A stretch of DNA of 7,252 nt. Source: Deltaproteobacteria bacterium (GTDB lineage: Bacteria > Desulfobacterota > Syntrophia > Syntrophales > UBA2210). Shown in pieces: positions 1 to 4,333 of this stretch; the stretch's first letter is position 1, and each line of letters begins with the position of its first letter. The notes under the pieces were generated by a model that ran no database searches, had not been told where the DNA came from, and saw only the letters and a program-made list of their open reading frames with translations. The stretch spans positions 1 to 7,252 of the forward strand of contig DSBH01000055.1 of NCBI GenBank assembly GCA_011056825.1. Reading direction: 5' to 3'. The position numbers were made by a program, and so were the translations under genes.

Positions 1-1
1 C

Positions 2-1282
2 ATTTCTGTTGTCTTTGACCTGAAATACGTGGTCAAGCTCCCCTCCTACGATGTACGGATTATCTTTGATTATGAGAAGTATCACGAGATGGAAAACGAG
101 TATACGTACGCGCGAGACAAGACAAAAAAACGAAAACGATACTGGGACCCCAAGTGGTATAATCTATTCAACATAAGTACCCGGAAAGTAACGACCGTAA
201 CGGAAGAGGAGCAAAAACAGATGATGGATTTCCTGACGGAAACCGGAACGGTCACCTTTGAAGAGATAGACCACATACCGGACCGGGATCAGGAAATCGT
301 TGACAGCGCGCTTCGCAAGATGGTTCTGGAGTCTTTTTTCGACATGCAGAGTCGTCTCGGCCAACCATCGGAAGAGGAGATTACAGGAGCGGACCCTGAT
401 GAGTCGGATCAGGAAGCCATGAAGGCAATGCGTGAAGAAGCGGCCAAGGTGAACCATTATCGCTATACCGTGTTCCAGAGGAAAGAAATTTCTCGAAAGT
501 CTAAATACTCAATTACACTTTCGGGCATTACTTCCCGCTACGAACAGCACACCATGACCGGCAACGTGGGCGCCTGGTACGAGAAGTACAAGGATAACCC
601 CCAGGTTGTTGCCGAGGTGAATCTGGATGATCCCTTCTTCCAGCGTCGGGAAATGCGCTTTGTCATCGACAACGAGGCCTATGATATATTCAAGGAAATG
701 GTAAACTATGCCACAATTCAGATTCGGGTGCCGCGAGAAGGTGGGCGCCCCTTCATCGATGAAAGGACTATTGATCGCAAGTATCTCGAAGAAAACGGCC
801 AGACAGCGACCTTAACGTACGCCCGCATGGGCGACGATGCCCAGACCTTTGAATATGCAACCCAGTGGAGCCTGCGGGGTGGATACCTGTATCCCGAAAA
901 GCCGCAATGGCGAAAGGGCGACATGATGGCCGTAACCCTCGCCGCTCCGGTCAGTCCCATGGTGATTGAGGCGGAAGCTGATCTTGCGGAGCTTGAAGAG
1001 ATGGACGTGGCGCGGGTGAGTGTTGAACTGCGTTACAACAGGTTCGGGAAATCCTTTGTCGACCAGAGAGGACTGTCACTGTCCCCGGGGGTCGGCGAAC
1101 CCGTCGTGGACCATGTCATTTACCATGACTCTGACAGCGACAAAGTGGAATACCGGCTTGTTTACTTTCACAAAAAGCTGGGACGAATTGTAGATAATCA
1201 GTGGCAGCCCGTGCGCGGCGCCTATATTTATTGTGCTCCAACGGAACTGCTCATCAACAAGGTGCGCGAGTTACTGAACTAA
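2..1282 (+). CDS. Unrecognised beta-rich protein with duplicated C-terminal module (5' end outside window)
   Basis: The reading frame is open from base 2 to the TAA at 1280-1282 (426 residues visible). No in-frame stop precedes the GTG at 29, so the gene almost certainly starts upstream and that GTG is probably an internal Val (context FDLKYVVKLPSYDVRI). I do not recognise the family. The N-terminal part alternates hydrophobic and polar residues as beta strands do. A charged, probably helical stretch follows (about 200-460), acidic around 374-420 (PSEEEITGADPDESDQEA). From about 520 on it is strand-rich. Two segments, about 653-949 and 959-1243, look like diverged copies of one module: MRFVIDNEAY / PMVIEAEADL, RPFIDERTI / KSFVDQRGL, and ends near PQWRKGDMMAVTLAAP / NQWQPVRGAYIYCAP. 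No signal peptide can be judged because the start is missing, and no membrane segment is visible. Context gives no function. That it is a real gene is supported by its length, codon structure and the terminator downstream. Confidence 0.85.
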   Translation: MSVVFDLKYVVKLPSYDVRIIFDYEKYHEMENEYTYARDKTKKRKRYWDPKWYNLFNISTRKVTTVTEEEQKQMMDFLTETGTVTFEEIDHIPDRDQEIVDSALRKMVLESFFDMQSRLGQPSEEEITGADPDESDQEAMKAMREEAAKVNHYRYTVFQRKEISRKSKYSITLSGITSRYEQHTMTGNVGAWYEKYKDNPQVVAEVNLDDPFFQRREMRFVIDNEAYDIFKEMVNYATIQIRVPREGGRPFIDERTIDRKYLEENGQTATLTYARMGDDAQTFEYATQWSLRGGYLYPEKPQWRKGDMMAVTLAAPVSPMVIEAEADLAELEEMDVARVSVELRYNRFGKSFVDQRGLSLSPGVGEPVVDHVIYHDSDSDKVEYRLVYFHKKLGRIVDNQWQPVRGAYIYCAPTELLINKVRELLN

Positions 1283-1294
1283 TGAAAAGATGAG

Positions 1295-1312
1295 GTGAGA
1301 GGAAACTCTCGC
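1295..1312 (+). other. GNRA-tetraloop hairpin after the first gene
   Basis: GAGAG (1297-1301) and CTCTC (1306-1310) pair around a GAAA loop, extended by a T-G wobble (1296/1311) and a G-C pair (1295/1312). It lies 12 bases after the stop codon. Shorter possible stems follow (1319-1323 with 1337-1341, and 1345-1348 with 1362-1365) before the terminator. This could be 3'-UTR structure. I do not match it to a known riboswitch or RNA family. Confidence 0.4.
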
Positions 1313-1380
1313 AGTATCATTCGGGGGACGTTGAAGCGAATACAGACGCCTGATTATGTGCCGTCGGGATGAACTTCCGG

Positions 1381-1410
1381 AAGCTGCAGCACTTCGCTGC
1401 AGCTTTTTTT
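1381..1410 (+). terminator. Intrinsic terminator of the first gene
   Basis: A perfect 10-bp stem (1381-1390 with 1396-1405, AAGCTGCAGC / GCTGCAGCTT) closes a five-base loop and runs into an unbroken T tract to 1410. It lies about 100 bases after the stop of the upstream gene and should end its transcript before the hsp20 promoter. Confidence 0.85.
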
Positions 1411-1552
1411 AAGCCGAGTATTCCTTCAGTATTGTAAAGTCTGCCGTCTTCTTTTTGTTACCGTTCTTGTTGCGAAAGAGCGTGAGCGCCGACCACCGAT
1501 CTGAATAACGGATTTTTCAGAAAGGACTCTATGATCGGTTCTGCAGTGTCCT
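1411..1552. other. Non-coding stretch with a nested inverted repeat
   Basis: No credible gene is seen here. It contains a 7-bp inverted repeat, ACCGATC (1495-1501) and GATCGGT (1533-1539). Inside it is a smaller stem, CTGAA (1501-1505) with TTCAG (1516-1520); the two share base 1501. No recognisable RNA gene or known protein-binding site was identified in this segment. Confidence 0.4.
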
Positions 1553-1567
1553 GATGAAGCTTTCATC
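1553..1567. promoter_or_regulatory. Operator-like dyad abutting the hsp20 -35 box
   Basis: GATGAA (1553-1558) and TTCATC (1562-1567) are perfect 6-bp inverted arms around GCT. The dyad ends exactly one base before the TTGACA of the hsp20 promoter, a typical place for a regulator to bind. It is not the CIRCE element of HrcA. The binding protein, if any, is unknown. Confidence 0.35.
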
Positions 1568-1596
1568 TTGACAAACATCAAACCGTGATTAATTTA
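1568..1596 (+). promoter_or_regulatory. Promoter candidate for hsp20
   Basis: A perfect sigma70 -35 box TTGACA lies at 1568-1573. The -10 is AT-rich but imperfect: TTAATT at 1589-1594 preceded by TG-N (extended -10, 15-base spacer), or TAATTT at 1590-1595 (16-base spacer). A start near 1602 would give a leader of about 115 bases. The region does not fit the heat-shock sigma32 pattern, which needs a CCCCAT-type -10. The -35 overlaps TTGAC-N4-ATCAA (1568-1581), nine of ten bases of the FNR half-site consensus, though this may be coincidence. Confidence 0.5.
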
Positions 1597-1613
1597 CTCG
1601 TGAAACCGGAATA

Positions 1614-1677
1614 CGGTAGTGATACCGGAAAGTTAAAGACGAGACGGCGGAATCGCTGATGTTGAAAAGGCGATCCG
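1614..1677 (+). promoter_or_regulatory. Structured 5' leader of hsp20 (two hairpins)
   Basis: Two stems can be drawn by eye in the predicted leader. CGGTA (1614-1618) pairs with TACCG (1623-1627) around a GTGA loop. CGG-A-ATCGC (1648-1656) pairs with GCGAT-CCG (1670-1677), eight base pairs with one bulged A. The second stem contains TCGCT (1653-1657), which fits the U(U/C)GCU core that pairs with AGGA of the Shine-Dalgarno sequence in ROSE thermometers. The Shine-Dalgarno sequence itself (1705-1710) is not clearly sequestered in the fold I can draw. Thermosensing is therefore only a possibility. Confidence 0.35.
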
Positions 1678-1717
1678 ACGCGAACAGAAAAATCAATGAC
1701 AGAGAGGAGGGATCACC

Positions 1718-2224
1718 GTGGCAATCAGAGATCTCATTCCAGGCAACAGGAGCAGGAGCAGACTTCCCGTTCGTCGGGAAGAAGAGCATCCTTTCGTCAG
1801 CCTGCAGCGCAACATCAATGATGTTTTTGATTCTTTTTTCAGTGATTTCGGGAGATTTCCCTTCTATGACATGGAAGAATGGCAGGGAAGTTTCGCGCCG
1901 AGCATCGACGTGAGAGAGAATGATTCCGAGATCGAGATTACGGCGGAACTTCCAGGCATGGATGAAAATGACATCGATGTTTCGCTGACGAAGGACGCCC
2001 TTGTGCTTAAAGGAGAAAAAAAGGACGAGAAAGAAGAAAAAGACAAGGGATACTGGCATATGGAACGCCGGTACGGTTCGTTCCAGCGCATGATACCCAT
2101 GCCCGAGGGAATCGACGATGAAAAGGCGGAGGCATCTTTCAAGAAGGGTGTGCTGAAAATCCGCGTTCCCAAAACGGCTGAAGCTGCGTCAGCCGGCAAA
2201 AAAATTGACATTAAAACCGAGTAA
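1718..2224 (+). CDS. Small heat-shock protein, Hsp20/alpha-crystallin family
   Basis: This 168-residue cytoplasmic protein should be an ATP-independent holdase that oligomerises and keeps unfolding proteins soluble for refolding by ATP-dependent chaperones. The N-terminal arm (1-58) carries a NINDVFDSFFSDF segment typical of bacterial Hsp20. The alpha-crystallin domain spans about 60-152, with SIDVREND, ELPGMDENDI, ERRYGSFQRMIPMPEGID and the signature FKKGVLKIRVPK (GVL at 144-146). The C-terminal tail ends with an I-x-I motif (IDI, 163-165), which docks neighbouring dimers during oligomer assembly. The size is normal for the family. The GTG start is chosen because AGGAGG (1705-1710) sits seven bases upstream and the N-terminus aligns with the family. 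It is a single-gene unit with its own promoter and terminator. The family assignment is firm, but paralogue naming (hspA, ibpA and so on) cannot be decided. Confidence 0.95.
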   Translation: MAIRDLIPGNRSRSRLPVRREEEHPFVSLQRNINDVFDSFFSDFGRFPFYDMEEWQGSFAPSIDVRENDSEIEITAELPGMDENDIDVSLTKDALVLKGEKKDEKEEKDKGYWHMERRYGSFQRMIPMPEGIDDEKAEASFKKGVLKIRVPKTAEAASAGKKIDIKTE

Positions 2225-2247
2225 GACATTATTGGTTCTTTGATTCA

Positions 2248-2275
2248 CGGTTCCGTGCCCACCGGTGGGGGACCG
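2248..2275 (+). other. Hairpin in the hsp20 3' region
   Basis: An outer stem CGGTTC (2248-2253) with GGACCG (2270-2275, one G-U pair) encloses a perfect 12-bp palindrome CCCACCGGTGGG (2258-2269), leaving a 4-base bulge on one side. No T tract follows, so it is not itself a terminator. It precedes the real terminator by about 20 bases and may stabilise the 3' end of the mRNA. Confidence 0.4.
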
Positions 2276-2297
2276 GGAAAGCGGTAACCCAACAGGC

Positions 2298-2334
2298 ATC
2301 CCGAAGGTCGAACGGACCTTCGGGATATTTTTGT
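2298..2334 (+). terminator. Intrinsic terminator of hsp20
   Basis: ATCCCGAAGGTC (2298-2309) pairs perfectly with GACCTTCGGGAT (2315-2326) around a five-base loop, followed by ATTTTTGTT. It lies about 75 bases after the hsp20 stop. Confidence 0.85.
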
Positions 2335-2427
2335 TATTATCCGTTTCGCTTCGGAACTACCTGAACGCGGTGGCGAAAAGAATTCGGAAAATCAAGCCTT
2401 TTTTCATTTCCCGCAGGTCCATGAACC

Positions 2428-2456
2428 TTGCGGAATATGCCGTCGTGATTTAACAT
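2428..2456 (+). promoter_or_regulatory. Weak promoter candidate for the DUF6178-type gene
   Basis: TTGCGG (2428-2433) and TAACAT (2451-2456, four of six bases of the -10 consensus) are separated by exactly 17 bases. The expected start near 2463 would give a leader of about 90 bases. The -35 is poor, so this is tentative. A promoter is expected somewhere here because a strong terminator lies just upstream. The rest of 2335-2550 shows no gene. Confidence 0.3.
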
Positions 2457-2465
2457 GCATCGAAT

Positions 2466-2479
2466 GAACAGCGCTGTTC
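2466..2479. promoter_or_regulatory. Perfect 14-bp palindrome, possible operator
   Basis: GAACAGCGCTGTTC is a perfect palindrome just downstream of the weak promoter candidate and 71 bases before the GTG start of the next gene. The arms GAAC-N6-GTTC resemble the Gram-positive LexA box, but that box has a four-base spacer, so the match fails. It may be an operator for an unknown repressor. Confidence 0.4.
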
Positions 2480-2550
2480 GCGGGAGTTCTTCGAAAGCGG
2501 CGCTGAAATGAACGTCCCGTTTTGAGGGCGATACGAAAAGGACGACAAGG

Positions 2551-4257
2551 GTGACAGAAAAACGATCGGTATCGAAACGGCAGTCGGATGAGAAAAGAGC
2601 GCCCGTTTCTTTCACGCCTTTTAATGTGGCTGAAGGAGACCTGTGGCAACGGATCATGGAACTGCCCGATCCCCGGGAGGCCGTGCGGCGTTTGTCCCGG
2701 CAGGATTATTATTGGCTGGTGAAAAAAATGGATGACCAGCGGCCCCTGCTGCTTGTTCTCGGGTCGGAACAGCAGTGGCAACATCTTCTTGATATGGATG
2801 TGTGGAACGGCGACCGGATCGACGGCGTACGGCTTGAAGGATGGGTGGAACAATTCATGGAGTCCGATCCCGAACGATTCGTCCCGTGGTTTCTGACGGA
2901 TGGTTTATTTCTGGCTTACCGTTACCTGTACGGAGCTGTCGAAGTCATAACGATCGATCCCGCCGACGATGACGGCGTCGAAGTGCCGGAGGGGTTTTTT
3001 TCAATTGACAGCGTGATTTTTGTTCGTCCACGCGACGAGGAACTGTACCCCGTTGTCCGGAGTCTTCTCGAGACGATGGCCGATTTCGATCAACGGCGTT
3101 ACGAGTGGGTACTGATGACGCTCGGAGGCATAATCCCGGCCGAGATGGAAGAAGAAATGTATCATTTCAGGAAGGCCCGGCTGGCAGATGACGGGTTCCT
3201 CCCTTTTAACGAGGCACTCGAGATATACGCGCCGCTTGATCCCGCCGATCTCGGAACGGATCGTGATCACCGGTTTATCGATTCACGACCCGATATGGAG
3301 GAAGATGATAAGTACGCCGTGCCCCGGCTTCCGCTCGCCCATGCCGGTTCGCTGAACCTGCTCGGGCGGGCCATGGAACGGATCTCCGATACAGCCACCT
3401 TTGACCGGCTCTGTTTCGAGTTCGCCGGTCTCGGCAACAGGATTGTTGTGGCCGACGGATTGACGGGCCGGGAACTTGAGGAGCTGACAACGGCGGGCGG
3501 CAAGGCCGCAGCGTATGTGAGTCTTGCACTGGAAGAACTTTACGGTGGAGATGAGATGGAGGCGGAAAAAGCTCTGCGTCTTCATCCGCTTTCGTCCCTG
3601 TTCCGCGTAGGATACGGTTTTGTGGCGGATATCGCACGGGAAGCACGGCGATTCGTTGGTGAAGGCTGGTTCAGGGAAGCCGGCATAGCCACGTCATTCT
3701 GGGGGGAGCCGGAAGACTCGATGCTGTCCGGATTGCTGGCGGGGCGTCCGAAATTTTACGATATGTCGTCCGATCATGCCGGGTACCGTGAATTCGAGTA
3801 TACCCGTGATCTGGAATCCTGTCGTGCCGCGTTGGATGATCTGCTCGTTCTGGACAGGCTCTTTGCACAACTGGACAGGGCGTATCCGTTGGATCGCAAT
3901 TTGGCGGTTTCTCCGGGCATCACCTTCCGGCAGCTTCTTCTTACCTTTTTCGCGCGCATGATGACGGGAGCAGAACCGGGATATTTCGGACTTTCTCCTT
4001 CATCTGCGAGGCAATTTCTTGAACTCGCCCGCCGAGGGGAGTCGGGACCTCCTTACCGTATGTCCCGCTTGAGCGGAGAGTTTGCGACGGCATTCACGCC
4101 ATTCATGGAAAACGAGACCCCGCGACGGAAGGAAATGCTCGGGAATGTTCTTGCGTCGGTCTGGCGCGAGTTTCAGGAAGAATATGAAATGGTGGCCGGC
4201 GACGATCTGAAGGCGCGGTACTCCAGGCTGATACTCATCGAGGAACCGGAAAAGTAA
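2551..4257 (+). CDS. DUF6178-type protein of unknown function
   Basis: This is a 568-residue, acidic, probably cytoplasmic protein with no signal peptide and no membrane segment. I assign it to DUF6178 from remembered sequence pattern: the segment HFRKARLADDGF..FNEALEIYAPLDP (about 205-231), the AGLGNRIVVADG stretch (about 292-303) and the overall length of 550-600 residues. The assignment needs a profile search. Residues about 30-115 are helical, with short repeats such as LPDPREAVRRLSRQDYYWLV and GSEQQWQHLLDMDVW. These faintly recall the helical MgtE N-terminal/FliG type of fold. No catalytic motif stands out, and a basic tail (1-18) precedes the domain. The start is GTG: an in-frame TGA at 2509-2511 bounds the frame, no other start lies between, and AAGGA (2538-2542) sits eight bases upstream. 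The gene stands alone between the hsp20 terminator and convergent ppsA, so the neighbours give no functional clue. Confidence 0.85.
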   Translation: MTEKRSVSKRQSDEKRAPVSFTPFNVAEGDLWQRIMELPDPREAVRRLSRQDYYWLVKKMDDQRPLLLVLGSEQQWQHLLDMDVWNGDRIDGVRLEGWVEQFMESDPERFVPWFLTDGLFLAYRYLYGAVEVITIDPADDDGVEVPEGFFSIDSVIFVRPRDEELYPVVRSLLETMADFDQRRYEWVLMTLGGIIPAEMEEEMYHFRKARLADDGFLPFNEALEIYAPLDPADLGTDRDHRFIDSRPDMEEDDKYAVPRLPLAHAGSLNLLGRAMERISDTATFDRLCFEFAGLGNRIVVADGLTGRELEELTTAGGKAAAYVSLALEELYGGDEMEAEKALRLHPLSSLFRVGYGFVADIAREARRFVGEGWFREAGIATSFWGEPEDSMLSGLLAGRPKFYDMSSDHAGYREFEYTRDLESCRAALDDLLVLDRLFAQLDRAYPLDRNLAVSPGITFRQLLLTFFARMMTGAEPGYFGLSPSSARQFLELARRGESGPPYRMSRLSGEFATAFTPFMENETPRRKEMLGNVLASVWREFQEEYEMVAGDDLKARYSRLILIEEPEK

Positions 4258-4268
4258 GGCCGGTTGCA

Positions 4269-4306
4269 CGAAGGGGGGATCAGAATCGATCCCCCCTTCG
4301 TTTATT
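4269..4306 (+). terminator. Intrinsic terminator between convergent genes
   Basis: A perfect 13-bp, G/C-rich stem CGAAGGGGGGATC (4269-4281) with GATCCCCCCTTCG (4288-4300) closes a six-base loop and is followed by TTTATT. It sits 11 bases after the stop of the DUF6178-type gene. On the minus strand the same hairpin lies about 34 bases past the ppsA stop, but no T tract follows on that strand. It may therefore only partly terminate ppsA. Confidence 0.8.
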
Positions 4307-4333
4307 CGCCTGATGAGTTGATTGAGCGGTTTG

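Noticed and set aside
1283..1380. Cyclic-di-GMP (GEMM) or other known riboswitch
   Set aside because: A GNRA loop is present, but the conserved GEMM blocks are not, it follows rather than precedes a gene, and no other riboswitch consensus fits.
1568..1610. Sigma32 heat-shock promoter or CIRCE element for hsp20
   Set aside because: There is no CCCCAT-type -10 at suitable spacing from CTTGAC, and no TTAGCACTC-N9-GAGTGCTAA repeat.
1659..1913. 84-codon plus-strand frame overlapping the start of hsp20
   Set aside because: It overlaps the real gene in another frame. No Shine-Dalgarno of quality is seen, and the product resembles no family.
1589..2059. 156-codon minus-strand frame across the hsp20 promoter and gene
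   Set aside because: It covers the hsp20 coding region and promoter, has a low-complexity start rich in Phe, and shows no recognisable protein.
2265..2453. 62-codon plus-strand frame after hsp20
   Set aside because: It runs through the hsp20 terminator stem, has no convincing ribosome-binding site and shows no protein-like composition.
2466..2479. LexA (SOS) box reading of the palindrome
   Set aside because: The Gram-positive-type box needs GAAC-N4-GTTC and the E. coli type needs CTGT-N8-ACAG. This site has GAAC-N6-GTTC and fits neither.
2404..2853. 149-codon minus-strand frame overlapping the start of the DUF6178-type gene
   Set aside because: It is antisense to a strongly supported gene, and its product resembles no protein family.
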